Notes: generated by a model from the sequence alone, not told the origin. Positions 8,330 through 18,546 are shown, counted from the stretch's first letter. The stretch is DNA of 64,000 bases from Shimia sp. CNT1-13L.2 (GCF_024331145.1 NZ_JANDJO010000012.1:38758-102757); one strand, 5' to 3'. Translations and numbers: made by a program.

Positions 8330-9556
8330 ATGAGCAGAATTGCATCTTTGCTTGGTGGAAACGCCGTCATCGTGGGGGGCGCAGCCGTTGTCGGGGTTGT
8401 GGCCGTGGTTGTTAGTGGCGTGTTCAAGTCACCGGAGCCTGAGGTTGCGCCAACGCCTGTCGTTGCGATGCCGAAAACCGAAGAGGCGCCAGCACCCGAG
8501 GTGACCGAAGCGCCTGCCACCGAGGAAGCGGTGGTGGAGGAACCCACGCCTGAAGCCGAACCCGAAGCCGAGGTCGTTGTCGAGACGGTTGTGCCGTCGT
8601 TTGATGTCGTGCGGGTCGAGCCGGATGGAAACACGCTTATTGCGGGCCATGCTGCGGCGGAGGTGTCTATCACGGTGCTTCTGGATGGTGCCGATCTGGC
8701 CGAGGCCCCGACGGACTCGGGTGGGAAATTCGTGACCTTCGCGTCGATCGCTCCGAGCAGCGAACCGCAGGTTCTGAGCCTTGTTCAGCGTCGTGAAGAC
8801 GGCGATGTCTTTTCCGAGGCGACGGTGATCCTCGCACCGGTTCAGCCGGTGGTCGCGGAGGCGGAGCCCGAGCCCGTGGCAGAGCCGGCGGAAGTTGTTG
8901 TGGAGGCCGTTGAAGACGCGGTCGCGGAAGACACGGTTGAAACTGTGGACGTCCAGCCGGAAACGGTCGAAGACACCGAAGTGACTGCCGTTGAAGAGAC
9001 GCAACCCGCCGCGCCGACAGTGCTGTTGTCCGACGGGGATGGTGTACGGGTTCTTCAGCCACCAGCGGTGATCGAGACCGGGCCGGATGTCACAACGTCG
9101 CTTGCGCTGGATACGATTGCCTATTCCGATGCCGGTGAGGTTTCGTTGACGGGCCGTGGATCGGATGAGGGCTTTGTGCGGGTCTATCTGGACAATGCAC
9201 CGATCACCTCTTCGCGGATCGAGGCCGGGGGGAACTGGCGCACTGAACTGCCGGATGTTGATACCGGGGTCTATACCCTGCGTGTCGATCAGGTGGATGC
9301 GGAAGGCGAGGTTGTCTCGCGTGTGGAGACGCCTTTCAAGCGCGAGGCACCCGAGGCCCTGCAAGCGGTTGCACCGCAAGGGGATAACAAGGTTGAAGCG
9401 GTGACGGTTCAGCCCGGATCGACGCTTTGGGCCATTGCCAACGAACACTATGGTGATGGTGTGCTTTATGTGCGGGTGTTCGAGGCCAACAAGGATCAGA
9501 TCGTTGATCCCAACCTGATTTTCCCCGGCCAGATCTTCAGCATTCCCGAAGAATGA
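8330..9556 (+). CDS. membrane-anchored LysM domain protein
   Basis: 408 aa. One N-terminal membrane helix (about residues 13-32), then a long acidic Glu/Pro/Ala/Val-rich linker (about 35-90 and again 175-240). There are at least two short Ig-like beta modules (FDVVRVEPDGNTLIAGHA... and a second with YTLRVDQVDAEGEV), and a C-terminal LysM domain (about 357-406; VQPGSTLWAIANEHYGDG, ending PGQIFSIPEE). It probably reaches from the inner membrane to peptidoglycan. AAAGG precedes the ATG. A separate hairpin lies between its stop and the ABC exporter gene. Repetitive acidic linkers make the middle unsuitable for function calls. Confidence 0.85.
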   Translation: MSRIASLLGGNAVIVGGAAVVGVVAVVVSGVFKSPEPEVAPTPVVAMPKTEEAPAPEVTEAPATEEAVVEEPTPEAEPEAEVVVETVVPSFDVVRVEPDGNTLIAGHAAAEVSITVLLDGADLAEAPTDSGGKFVTFASIAPSSEPQVLSLVQRREDGDVFSEATVILAPVQPVVAEAEPEPVAEPAEVVVEAVEDAVAEDTVETVDVQPETVEDTEVTAVEETQPAAPTVLLSDGDGVRVLQPPAVIETGPDVTTSLALDTIAYSDAGEVSLTGRGSDEGFVRVYLDNAPITSSRIEAGGNWRTELPDVDTGVYTLRVDQVDAEGEVVSRVETPFKREAPEALQAVAPQGDNKVEAVTVQPGSTLWAIANEHYGDGVLYVRVFEANKDQIVDPNLIFPGQIFSIPEE

Positions 9557-9590
9557 TGCCGTTGAGAGCCGGCGAACCGGATTGATTTGG

Positions 9591-9620
9591 TGCGCCCTCT
9601 GGTAATGTCCGGAGGGCGCA
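9591..9620 (+). terminator. hairpin between the LysM and ABC exporter genes
   Basis: TGCGCCCTC and GAGGGCGCA form a perfect 9-bp stem with a 12-base loop. There is no proper T-run, so it may be a weak terminator, an attenuator or a mRNA-stabilising structure ahead of the exporter start at 9653. Confidence 0.4.
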
Positions 9621-9652
9621 TTACCTGTCTATTGAAGACACGAGGATCTCGT

Positions 9653-11473
9653 ATGAGACAAAGATATACGGCCTCGGCCGACGAAGTTGCCCGAAATGAG
9701 CAAAGATCCGGCTGGCGCACGATCCGCCGTGTAGCCCCCTATCTGTGGCCGGAAGAGCCGAAATGGGTGCGTTACCGCGTGGTTTTCGCGCTTGTTGCGC
9801 TGTTCGTGTCCAAGCTGATCGCGGTTTGCGTGCCGCTGATCTACAAGGCGGCCGTTGATACTCTGGCCGGTGAGGGCGTGTCGACGCTTGTGCTTGGGGC
9901 CGTGGGGTTGACCGTGGCCTATGGTATGGCGCGGGTGATGACCGTGGGCTTCCAGCAGCTGCGCGACGCGATTTTTGCGCGGGTTGGTCAGCGGGCGCTG
10001 AGGGCGCTGGCGCTTGAGACCTTCGTGCACATTCACCGCCTGTCGATGCGCTATCACATTACCCGCAAGACCGGGGGGCTTAGCCGGATCATCGAGCGTG
10101 GTGTGAAGGGGGTCGAGTTCCTGCTGCGGTTCCTGCTGTTTTCGATTGGTCCGCTTTTCCTCGAATTGCTGATGATCTCGGCGATCCTGTTCTGGCTGTT
10201 TGATGCCTGGTACCTGGCGGCGGTGGCCCTGACGATTGGCGGCTACGTCTTTTTCACCTTCAAGGTGACCGAGTGGCGGGTGCGCCTGCGCCGCGAGATG
10301 AATGACCAGGACACCGAGGCCAACCAGAAGGCCATCGACAGCCTGCTGAACTTTGAAACGGTCAAGTATTTCGGGGCCGAGGAACGGGAAGCGGCGCGCT
10401 ATGATGCCTCGATGGCGGGGTATGAAAGAGCGGCTCTCAAGACCTCGTATTCATTGGCTTTTTTGAACTTTGGCCAATCTTTCCTGATCACCACCGGCCT
10501 CGTTGCCGTGATGGTTCTGGCGGCTGTTGGCGTGGAGAGCGGGGCGCTGACCGTCGGGGATTTCGTGATGGTCAACGCCTACATGATCCAGATCACCATG
10601 CCGTTGAATTTCCTTGGCACGGTTTACCGGGAAATCCGGCAGTCGCTGGTGGATATGGGCGAGATGTTCGACCTCTTGGAGCAACCAGCCGAGGTTTCCA
10701 ACAAGCCGGGTGCCAAGGACCTGAAGGTCAATGGCGGTGCAATCCAGCTGGACAACGTGGCCTTTGGTTACGAGGCCACGCGCCCGATCCTGCAGGGGAT
10801 CAGCCTTGACGTGGGCGCGGGACAGAATGTTGCGATTGTCGGCTCGTCCGGATCTGGAAAGTCGACCATCGGGCGGTTGCTGTTCCGGTTCTATGACGTT
10901 GATGGCGGGGCGCTGCGGATTGACGGTCAGGACGTGCGGGACGTCACACAGAAGAGCCTTCACGCGGCGATTGGCGTGGTGCCGCAGGACACGGTGCTGT
11001 TCAACGACACCATCCGCTACAACATCGCCTATGGGCGCGACGGGGCGACCACCGAAGAGATCGAAGAGGCGGCAAGATCGGCGCAGATTCACGACTTCAT
11101 CATGTCGCTGCCCGAAGGTTACGAGACGATGGTGGGGGAACGCGGGCTGAAGCTGTCTGGCGGTGAGAAACAGCGTGTTGGCATTGCGCGCACGTTGCTC
11201 AAGAACCCGCCGATCCTGTTGCTGGACGAGGCCACCTCGGCGCTGGACACCGAGACAGAGGGCGAGATCAAGGGCGCGCTGGCACGTGCGGCAGAGGGGC
11301 GGACCGTGATCACCATTGCGCACCGTCTGTCGACAGTTGCCGAAGCCGACCGGATCGTGGTTCTGGAGGCCGGGAGAATCGTGGAAGAAGGCACCCACGA
11401 CGAACTGGTGGCCCGTGGCGGACGGTATTCCCAGCTCTGGCAGCGGCAGATGTCGGAGCAGGAAGCGGCCTGA
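9653..11473 (+). CDS. Atm1/HMT1-like ABC exporter (fused permease-ATPase)
   Basis: 606 aa half-transporter of the inner membrane: six-helix ABC type-1 domain (about 50-330) then an ATPase domain. Walker A GSSGSGKST begins at residue 397, the LSGGEK signature at 501, the Walker B LLLDE has D525-E526, and the TIAHRLS switch His follows. The membrane-domain strings LALETFVHIHRLSMRYHITRKTGG and NFETVKYFGAEERE are typical of Atm1/ABCB7 proteins, which export glutathione or persulphide-linked compounds needed for Fe-S assembly or metal tolerance. The start at 9653 (MRQRYTA) has GAGGATCTC in front and is preferred to 9587. Substrate here is inferred only from the family. Confidence 0.92.
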   Translation: MRQRYTASADEVARNEQRSGWRTIRRVAPYLWPEEPKWVRYRVVFALVALFVSKLIAVCVPLIYKAAVDTLAGEGVSTLVLGAVGLTVAYGMARVMTVGFQQLRDAIFARVGQRALRALALETFVHIHRLSMRYHITRKTGGLSRIIERGVKGVEFLLRFLLFSIGPLFLELLMISAILFWLFDAWYLAAVALTIGGYVFFTFKVTEWRVRLRREMNDQDTEANQKAIDSLLNFETVKYFGAEEREAARYDASMAGYERAALKTSYSLAFLNFGQSFLITTGLVAVMVLAAVGVESGALTVGDFVMVNAYMIQITMPLNFLGTVYREIRQSLVDMGEMFDLLEQPAEVSNKPGAKDLKVNGGAIQLDNVAFGYEATRPILQGISLDVGAGQNVAIVGSSGSGKSTIGRLLFRFYDVDGGALRIDGQDVRDVTQKSLHAAIGVVPQDTVLFNDTIRYNIAYGRDGATTEEIEEAARSAQIHDFIMSLPEGYETMVGERGLKLSGGEKQRVGIARTLLKNPPILLLDEATSALDTETEGEIKGALARAAEGRTVITIAHRLSTVAEADRIVVLEAGRIVEEGTHDELVARGGRYSQLWQRQMSEQEAA

Positions 11474-11570
11474 CGTGGTCGGGCGGAAGCACCGGTTGCG
11501 CACCGAAATTTGACAGGATGGCTTTTGCCTCGCAGACTTGCCCCATTCTTTTCCGACGGGGGTATGCGCG

Positions 11571-13496
11571 ATGCCGACGTATATTTTGCAAGGCAAGACT
11601 TATGGTTTTTCCGAGTTTACCGGGTTTTTGGATAGTGTTTCTGACGCAACTGTCACGTTCAACGTGGATGGCACGGGGTTCTCTTATGTCATTGGGGCAC
11701 CCGATGGGGGATCACCGCCGCCTGCGGTTCTGACCGGTATTGGACCCGGTGACGCCGAGTTCAACGGGAGCAGTGCGTTCCGGTCCGATTTCGTCGTTCG
11801 CATCAGCCAGTTCGACTGGGGGCCGTTCAGCGACCGGAAACAGACGATTGTCATGGATTTCCACGATCCGGTGGCCAACGAGACCTATAGTTTCGTCATT
11901 GGCGGCGACCCGCTTCCTCCTATTACGGATGTGACCAGCTTTTACGACTGGGCCGCGGAAATTGCCCTTTTCGGGCAGGTTGTTACCGGGCCTTATGCAC
12001 CGGGCGAGGTCATACCGTTTGGCGGGATGCCGGGGGTGGTGGAGGAGCAATCTCCGATTTGCGGCACGGATAACCCCGACAACCTGCTTGGCACCAATGA
12101 CGACGACGAGATGTGTGGCGAGGGGGGCAACGACACGCTGAACGGTCAGGGGGGCGATGATCTCATCTACGGCAACGAGGGGGATGACCTGCTGACCGGA
12201 AGCGGCGGCGCTGACACGCTGGATGGCGGCGCCGGCATAGATACGGCGAACTATGAGTCGTCCAATTCCTCAATCGTTGTGAACCTGCTTACGACCGAGG
12301 GCACGGCTGGGGATGCGCTTGGGGATCGGTTGTTCCTGATCGAAAACGTTATCGGGTCCAACCTCGAAGATACGATCACCGGGGACGGCAAGGACAATCG
12401 CCTGGAGGGTCTTGCGGGCGCCAACCGTATTTTCGGCGGGGGTGGCAATGACCTTTTGTACGGAGGGATTGATAAAGACCGTCTCTCCGGTGGGCTTGGA
12501 AATGACTATCTTTCCGGCGGCGGCGATGATGATGTCCTGATCGGAGGAGGCGGTGCCGACACTCTCGAGGGCAACTTTGGGCGCGATGACCTGACGGGCG
12601 GCGCCGGCGGCGATCGGCTTAATGGTGGGCGTTCGAATGACGTTTTGAACGGAGGTACCGGCGATGACAGCCTGTTTGGTGCAGACGGGCAGGACAGGCT
12701 GTTTGGCGGGGAAGACAACGACGAGCTTGAGGGCGGCAAGGGCAACGACTCGCTCAGCGGGCAGTCCGGAGCCGACACATTGATCGGTGGTACGGGAGAC
12801 GACACGCTTTTGGGTGGCACCGGTGCAGACAATCTGAAAGGTGGCGATGGTGTCGACGTGCTGGACGGCGAGCACGGTGAGGACACGCTTTATGGTGGCG
12901 ACAAAAACGACACCCTCAAGGGCGGTGATGGCAAGGATTTCCTTTATGGAGACCAGGGCGCGGACGTTCTTTTGGGCGGTGCCATTGGGGATGTGCTGGA
13001 AGGACGGGCGGGCCGTGACCGGATGTGGGGCGGCAGCGGTTTTGACAGCATGAAAGGCGGTAAGGGAAACGATGTTCTGTTCGGTCAGAACGGGCGTGAC
13101 ACGCTTATGGGCGACGCTGGACATGACAAGCTGGACGGGGGAGCGGGGAATGACGTTCTGTTTGGCGGCACCGAACATGGCAAGAATGATGCCGATACGC
13201 TGATCGGGGGCGCAGGTGCTGATACCTTCGTGATGGATGTTTACGCCAGTGATACGCAAACCGTGAAAGACTATCAGGCGGGCTTTGATCTGGTGCAGAT
13301 CAACGCATCAAGTAGCTATGTCGGCGGGGATGTCGGGGCGTTTATTGCCGATCTGCGCTCGGTTGCGACGGTTGCAGATGGCAACACCTACATTGCCTAT
13401 ACAAAGATCTTTGGCGGCAATCCCTTCGATATGCATTTTGCATTCGAAGGGATCACCGACCCCAATTCGATCACCTTTGTCGTGGACTTGTTCTGA
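11571..13496 (+). CDS. RTX (hemolysin-type Ca-binding) secreted protein
   Basis: 641 aa without a signal peptide, as usual for type I secretion substrates. The N-terminal ~170 residues (YILQGKTYGFSEFTGFL...) form a non-repetitive beta-rich module of unknown role. From about residue 175 to 565 there are many GGxGxDxLxGG nonapeptides in blocks separated by DTLxG spacers, forming calcium-binding parallel beta rolls. The last ~65 residues, ending in hydrophobic TFVVDLF, resemble a C-terminal secretion signal. The start at 11571 was chosen because the protein-like N-terminus begins there; the ribosome site is weak. No HlyB/HlyD genes lie next to it; the ABC gene upstream is of another family. Confidence 0.88.
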   Translation: MPTYILQGKTYGFSEFTGFLDSVSDATVTFNVDGTGFSYVIGAPDGGSPPPAVLTGIGPGDAEFNGSSAFRSDFVVRISQFDWGPFSDRKQTIVMDFHDPVANETYSFVIGGDPLPPITDVTSFYDWAAEIALFGQVVTGPYAPGEVIPFGGMPGVVEEQSPICGTDNPDNLLGTNDDDEMCGEGGNDTLNGQGGDDLIYGNEGDDLLTGSGGADTLDGGAGIDTANYESSNSSIVVNLLTTEGTAGDALGDRLFLIENVIGSNLEDTITGDGKDNRLEGLAGANRIFGGGGNDLLYGGIDKDRLSGGLGNDYLSGGGDDDVLIGGGGADTLEGNFGRDDLTGGAGGDRLNGGRSNDVLNGGTGDDSLFGADGQDRLFGGEDNDELEGGKGNDSLSGQSGADTLIGGTGDDTLLGGTGADNLKGGDGVDVLDGEHGEDTLYGGDKNDTLKGGDGKDFLYGDQGADVLLGGAIGDVLEGRAGRDRMWGGSGFDSMKGGKGNDVLFGQNGRDTLMGDAGHDKLDGGAGNDVLFGGTEHGKNDADTLIGGAGADTFVMDVYASDTQTVKDYQAGFDLVQINASSSYVGGDVGAFIADLRSVATVADGNTYIAYTKIFGGNPFDMHFAFEGITDPNSITFVVDLF

Positions 13497-13512
13497 GGTG
13501 GGCGCGGGCCGA

Positions 13513-16500
13513 TTACTCGGCCGCGCGCAGGGCTTTTCCTGACGGCGGGGTGACGGTTTCTTCTTCGTCGTCCCAGAGGAGGACCGGTGCCTTGATGCGC
13601 TTGGCTTCGCGGCGCAGGGCCCAGTCGCGGGCGGCGCGGCTGCCACGGCCCAGCGACAAGCGGGCCAGAAGGGCCGCCATCCAGCGCAGGTAGGTGGTGA
13701 ACCAGACACGCAGCGCCAGCATCGACGGGGTAAAGATCAGCGTCAGGACGGTTGCAATGCCAAGGCCGAAGACCACTGCGGTGGCGAGCTGTTTCCACCA
13801 GAGCGCGGTCGGGCTGTCGAAGGAATAGCCGCCATTGGCAAAGTCGAGCGAGAGGCCGAACATCATCGGGGCGAGGCCCGCCATTGTCGTGATCGTGGTC
13901 AGGAGAACCGGGCGGATACGCGCCTGTGCGGTGCGCACGATGGCCTCGATCCGCGGCATGTATTGCGAGAATTCCTGATAGGTGTCGATCAGAACAATGT
14001 TGTTGTTCACCACGATCCCGGCAAGCGCCACGATGCCGGTGCCGGTCATGATGATCGAGAACGTCTGGTCCATGACCAACATGCCGATCAAAACGCCCGC
14101 GGTGGACAGGACAACGGCGAGAAGCACCAGCACCGAGTTGTAGAAGCTGTTGAACTGGGCCAGCAGGATGATGAACATCAGGCCAAGTGCGCCGGCAAAG
14201 GCATTGCCCAGGAAGGCCTGGCTTTCGGCCTGATCTTCCTGATCCCCAGTCCATTCCCATTCGATGCCGGCCGGGAAGGGCTTGGTTTCCAACCATTCGG
14301 TCAGCTTGGCAAGGCGTTCGTTCGCGGTGAGGGGAACGGAGGTAAAGCCGCGCTCTGCATAGTCTGCTTGCAGGGCGCTGTCGGCCTCCCAGGTGGTTGT
14401 GTCGATCACTTCGGTTTCACCGGTCTCGGCGTTTGTCAGGACGGTCAGGTCGCTAGTGACCCCCGCTTTGACATCGAAGAAACGCGTCTGGTTGATGCGG
14501 TTGATCTCAGCCAGCTTTTCGACCGGTTTGCGGGTGATGAAGTTCGACAGGGGCACGAGGCCGTCGGCGGTGCGTACCTTGAGGGTATCAAGGGTCGACA
14601 GAACGCGGTCTTCGTCGGGCAGGCGGACGCGGATTTCGATTTCTTCATCCGAGCTTTCGACGGGCATGGTGTCGAGCAGGATGCCGCGTGTCACGAGTTG
14701 CACCATCGCGCCCACGGTGGCCACGTCGGCACCGTAGCGGCCCGCCTTGGTGACATCGACGTCGATCTGCCAGTCGATGCCCGGGAGTGGCAGGGTGTCT
14801 TCAATCAGTTGCAGACCGGGCGTAGCATCAAACTGCGCGCGCGCAATTTCGGTCGCGGCGGTCAGCGTTTCCCAATCGTTGCCTTTGATGCGCAGGTGAA
14901 CGGGTTTGGCCGAGGCCGGGCCGCGCGAGGCTTCGAGGATTTCGATTTGTGCACCAGCGATGGTTTTCAGTTCGGCCTCCAGTTCGTTCAGAACCGTATT
15001 GCCGTCCATGACCGTGTCCTTGACGGTGCGATTGACGTCGATCCCGAGGAAGGGAATGGTGAACCAACGCTCACGAGCATCCGGACGGTCTTCCCACGGG
15101 ATGGTTTCCAACTGGATCTGGCCGATGGTGTCTTTCGGGGCCTGAGCACCGCCGGTGTTCTGGTCAAGACCGCCTTCACCGGCAAAGGAAAAGGCTGTCT
15201 TGATGCCGGGGTGAGCGAGAACGATTTCCTCGGCTTCGCGGACAAGGTCGTCTTTCTGATCGAGTGAAAGGTTGCCTCGTGCCTTGACGTAGACGATGGC
15301 CTGTTCCGGCTCGGATTCCACGAAGAATTCGGTGCCCTTGTTGTTGGCGCCGTAGTAGCCAAAGACACTTACAACAAAAAAGATCACCGCACCGATGGTC
15401 ACGATCGGCATGATCGGATTGCCCGCGATGAGGTGGATGAAGCGTCCGAACAGCGAAAGGGGGCTGCCGGATTCAACCTTCTTGGCTTTGCGTTCGATGC
15501 GGGCGGCGTCCAGTGTGATCGACGCGGCAAAGGCTGCGAACATGAAGATCAGGAAGCCGGGCAGGAAGCTCATCAGCCCGGGGGCCGGGGCCGCATCACC
15601 CAGCAGGAACGCCGGGTTGATTGCCTGCATGATCCCGACAAAGAGCATCAGGATCGAGGGCGGTACCAGAAGGGCGCGTACAAACCACGGTGTGGTCGCG
15701 CGAAGCCATTCGGAGCTGAGGTGGAATTTGCGGCTCAGGCGACCCGAGACCCCGCCCATGACGGGAAGGTAGACCAGCGCCACGACCAGAGAGGCCGAAA
15801 GCACGAAGATCAGCGTGACCGGCAGCATGCCCATGAACTGACCTGGAACGCCAGGCCAGAATAGCATCGGCAGGAAGGCGCAGAGGGTTGTGGCGGTCGA
15901 GGATACGATGGGCCAGAACATGCGCTTGGCAGCCTCGACATAGGCGTGCATCGGGCCGGTGCCCTCGGAGATGCGCTTGTCGGCGTATTCGACAACGACA
16001 ATTGCACCGTCCACGAGCATGCCCACTGCAAGGATGAGACCGAACATCACGATGTTGGAGATGGTGATTTCCATCACGGCCAAGAGCGCGAAACACAGTA
16101 GGAACGAGGTCGGGATGGCAAAGCCGACCAGCAGGGCTGCGCGGGAGCCAAGGGCGGCCAGCACGACGATCATCACGAGGGCGATGGCGGTCAGAACCGA
16201 GCCTTCGAGCTGGGAGACCATCGAGCCGACGATGCGGGACTGGTCGTTCGACGTGCCGACTTCGACAGCGGCGCGCAGGTTTTCGGGCCATTCAGCCGAG
16301 GCCTTCTCGACTTCCTCGCGGACAAGGTTCGCAGTGTCGATCAGGTTGAACCCCTTCCGCTTGACCACCTGAAGCGCCACGGTGTTTTCGCCGTTGAAAC
16401 GAGCGGTGCCGAGGCGGTCTTCGAAGGTCAGGTTGATCTGTGCGAGATCGCCGAGCGTGACAACGCGGTCGCCGTTTGTCTTGACGGGTAGGTCATAGAC

Positions 16501-17214
16501 ATCGCGCGGTTCATCGAAGGACGAGGGGATCTTGACCGAAAAGGTGCCTTGCTCGGTTTCGATCTCACCTGCCGCGATCAGCTGGTTGTTGTTGACAACC
16601 ACGTTGATGAGTTCGCCTGCCGTGACGTTGTAGGCCTCGAGGCGCAGCGGGTCGATAACCACTTCGAGCATCTCGTCCCGACCGCCGGCCAGACCGGCTT
16701 CGAGAACCGCATCCATCGTTTCAAGTTGATCCTGCAACTTGTTGGCAATCTGCGACATGGTGCGTTCGGGGACGTCACCTGTCAGGTTGACGATGATGAT
16801 CGGGAATTCCGAGAAGTTGATCTCGTTGATCGAATACTTTTCAAAACCGTCCGGAAACTTTCCTTCGGCGGTGTTCATGGCATCGCGCACGTCGGCGATG
16901 ATCTTGGACTTGTCCCAGCCGAAATCGAATTCGAGGAAGATACCGGCATAGTTCTCGGCCGCCGTCGACTGCATCTTGTCGAGACCGTCGAGGTCAGCCA
17001 GTTCGGTTTCCATCGGTTTGATCAGCAGGGTTTCACTGTCGGCGGCGGAAATTCCGGGGAAGGGGACCGAGATGAAGAGTCCGGGGATCTGGATATCCGG
17101 CTCGCCTTCCTTGGGCAGGTTCCAATAGGCATATCCTCCTACCGCAAGCGACAGGAAGATGAATGCCAGTACCATCCGGGCGCGGTCGGCAGCCCAGTCT
17201 ACGATCCCGATCAT
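13513..17214 (-). CDS. RND efflux pump, AcrB/HAE1-like inner-membrane subunit
   Basis: 1233 aa, twelve transmembrane helices with two large periplasmic loops, longer than AcrB (about 1050 aa) because of an inserted loop around residues 480-560. Proton-driven export of unknown substrates. The N-terminus MIGIVDWAADRARMVLAFIFLSL and the helix GMLVDGAIVVVEYADKR (residues about 398-414) place it in the family. The helix has D402 followed by Gly where classical HAE1 pumps have a second Asp. The ATG overlaps the stop of the adaptor gene by four bases (ATGA), so the pair is one operon. The 3' end is 16 bases from the RTX stop on the other strand. No outer-membrane TolC gene is present nearby. Confidence 0.92.
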   Translation of the reverse strand: MIGIVDWAADRARMVLAFIFLSLAVGGYAYWNLPKEGEPDIQIPGLFISVPFPGISAADSETLLIKPMETELADLDGLDKMQSTAAENYAGIFLEFDFGWDKSKIIADVRDAMNTAEGKFPDGFEKYSINEINFSEFPIIIVNLTGDVPERTMSQIANKLQDQLETMDAVLEAGLAGGRDEMLEVVIDPLRLEAYNVTAGELINVVVNNNQLIAAGEIETEQGTFSVKIPSSFDEPRDVYDLPVKTNGDRVVTLGDLAQINLTFEDRLGTARFNGENTVALQVVKRKGFNLIDTANLVREEVEKASAEWPENLRAAVEVGTSNDQSRIVGSMVSQLEGSVLTAIALVMIVVLAALGSRAALLVGFAIPTSFLLCFALLAVMEITISNIVMFGLILAVGMLVDGAIVVVEYADKRISEGTGPMHAYVEAAKRMFWPIVSSTATTLCAFLPMLFWPGVPGQFMGMLPVTLIFVLSASLVVALVYLPVMGGVSGRLSRKFHLSSEWLRATTPWFVRALLVPPSILMLFVGIMQAINPAFLLGDAAPAPGLMSFLPGFLIFMFAAFAASITLDAARIERKAKKVESGSPLSLFGRFIHLIAGNPIMPIVTIGAVIFFVVSVFGYYGANNKGTEFFVESEPEQAIVYVKARGNLSLDQKDDLVREAEEIVLAHPGIKTAFSFAGEGGLDQNTGGAQAPKDTIGQIQLETIPWEDRPDARERWFTIPFLGIDVNRTVKDTVMDGNTVLNELEAELKTIAGAQIEILEASRGPASAKPVHLRIKGNDWETLTAATEIARAQFDATPGLQLIEDTLPLPGIDWQIDVDVTKAGRYGADVATVGAMVQLVTRGILLDTMPVESSDEEIEIRVRLPDEDRVLSTLDTLKVRTADGLVPLSNFITRKPVEKLAEINRINQTRFFDVKAGVTSDLTVLTNAETGETEVIDTTTWEADSALQADYAERGFTSVPLTANERLAKLTEWLETKPFPAGIEWEWTGDQEDQAESQAFLGNAFAGALGLMFIILLAQFNSFYNSVLVLLAVVLSTAGVLIGMLVMDQTFSIIMTGTGIVALAGIVVNNNIVLIDTYQEFSQYMPRIEAIVRTAQARIRPVLLTTITTMAGLAPMMFGLSLDFANGGYSFDSPTALWWKQLATAVVFGLGIATVLTLIFTPSMLALRVWFTTYLRWMAALLARLSLGRGSRAARDWALRREAKRIKAPVLLWDDEEETVTPPSGKALRAAE

Positions 17215-18449
17215 TGGTTGTGCTCCTCAAAGACCGGCACCGCTGCGACGCCCTTTACGACATACTCCTGTCCGATGACGATGATGTTGGCCTCATCTGC
17301 AAGGCCGGTGACCCAGAGGCCGTCTTTGCTGTCACGCAGGATATTGATGGAGTGGAAGTTGACCATGTTGGCTTCTTCGATGGTGCGGACCCCGAGGATG
17401 CCTTCGTCGTTCAGTGTGAGGGCGGATTGCGGGATCAAGTGGGCCTTGGCGCCGTCGGCAGCGATTGCGATCTCGGCGGTCTGGCCGTCACGGATGGCGA
17501 GGTCGCGGTTGGGGACGTCGATCTCGACACGGAAGGTGCGGGTGGTCGGGTCGGCCGAGCGTGACAGGAAGGTCACGTTTCCAACGACTTCCTGACCGGT
17601 CGTGAGGCGGGCTCCGGCCTGCGCCCCAAGAGCCACCTTGGAGACTTCGGTCTCCGGGACGAAACCGACAACCTTGATCGGGTCAAGCTGGATCACAGTG
17701 CCGCAAAGCGAACCGGCCTGCATCAGGCTGCCCAGTTCGGCAGTGTCGGATTCCAGCAGTCCCGCAAAGGGCGCGGTGATCGTCAGGCGGTCGATTTCAC
17801 GTTGCGCGGCGGCGACGGCGGCCTCAGCGGATTCGATACCCGCTTCGGTGGATTGGAGGCCGGATTTGGCGGCTTCGACGCTTGCCTCGGCAGAGCGCAC
17901 GGCGGCCTGTGTCGAGGCGACGCGGGTTTCCGATGCAAAGCCCCCTTCGGAGAGTTTCACGGCGGCGTTGTAGTTGATGTTGGCTTCGTCAAGACGGGCG
18001 CGGGCTTCGTCGAGGCGGGCCTGGGTTTCAGGTTGACGAGCACGGGCCTCCAGAAGGCGGGCTTTGGCCTCGGCCATAGTTGCTTCGCGGGTGCCGGGGT
18101 CGAGCTTGCAAAGCAATTCTCCGGCTTCGACATGCGCGCCGCGGCGCAGCGGCTGCGAGATGACAAGTGCGGAGGTTTCCGCGCGCACTTCGACCTGGCG
18201 ATTGGCCTCGGTCTCACCGCGCAGGACAACCGCGTTCGCGATGGTGGAAGCCTTGGAGGAAATGACCTTTACGCGGACAGCATCGGGAATGTCTTTCTCG
18301 GCGTTGGTTTCTTGTGAGGCGGGGGGCTGTGCTTCAGCCTCAGTGGGGCTACCCGTCGCAGCAAAAGCCATCGTCTTGTCACGTTCGACGACGATGAAAT
18401 ACAGAAACGCTGTGACCAGGATTGCGGTCAGGATTGGCACCACGCGCAT
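17211..18449 (-). CDS. RND efflux periplasmic adaptor (HlyD/AcrA family)
   Basis: 412 aa membrane-fusion protein that links the RND pump to an outer-membrane channel. It has an N-terminal membrane anchor (residues 3-22), a barrel-sandwich hybrid half (VRAETSALVISQPLRRGAHVEAGELLCKLD), a long Ala/Glu-rich alpha-helical hairpin (about 110-205; repeated EARAR/EARARLDEA), the second lipoyl half (ITAPFAGLLESD) and beta-barrel domains. The start at 18449 (MRVVPIL) follows GAGGAAAACCCG and is preferred to 18491. It is the first gene of the operon. A perfect 9-bp inverted repeat about 100 bases upstream looks like a repressor site. Confidence 0.92.
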   Translation of the reverse strand: MRVVPILTAILVTAFLYFIVVERDKTMAFAATGSPTEAEAQPPASQETNAEKDIPDAVRVKVISSKASTIANAVVLRGETEANRQVEVRAETSALVISQPLRRGAHVEAGELLCKLDPGTREATMAEAKARLLEARARQPETQARLDEARARLDEANINYNAAVKLSEGGFASETRVASTQAAVRSAEASVEAAKSGLQSTEAGIESAEAAVAAAQREIDRLTITAPFAGLLESDTAELGSLMQAGSLCGTVIQLDPIKVVGFVPETEVSKVALGAQAGARLTTGQEVVGNVTFLSRSADPTTRTFRVEIDVPNRDLAIRDGQTAEIAIAADGAKAHLIPQSALTLNDEGILGVRTIEEANMVNFHSINILRDSKDGLWVTGLADEANIIVIGQEYVVKGVAAVPVFEEHNQ

Positions 18450-18546
18450 CGGGTTTTCCTCACTATTGTCTTTTGATGTGCTTATCCGCACGTATTTGTC
18501 TTGCGAAATAGTCGCGCTGAACGTGATTGCAACCAGTTTGGCGCAA

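Noticed and set aside
12100..13260. Regularly spaced short repeats that could suggest a CRISPR array
   Set aside because: The periodicity is the 27-base coding unit of GGxGxDxLx nonapeptides in an RTX gene; there are no identical repeats with unique spacers. No CRISPR array was seen in the window.
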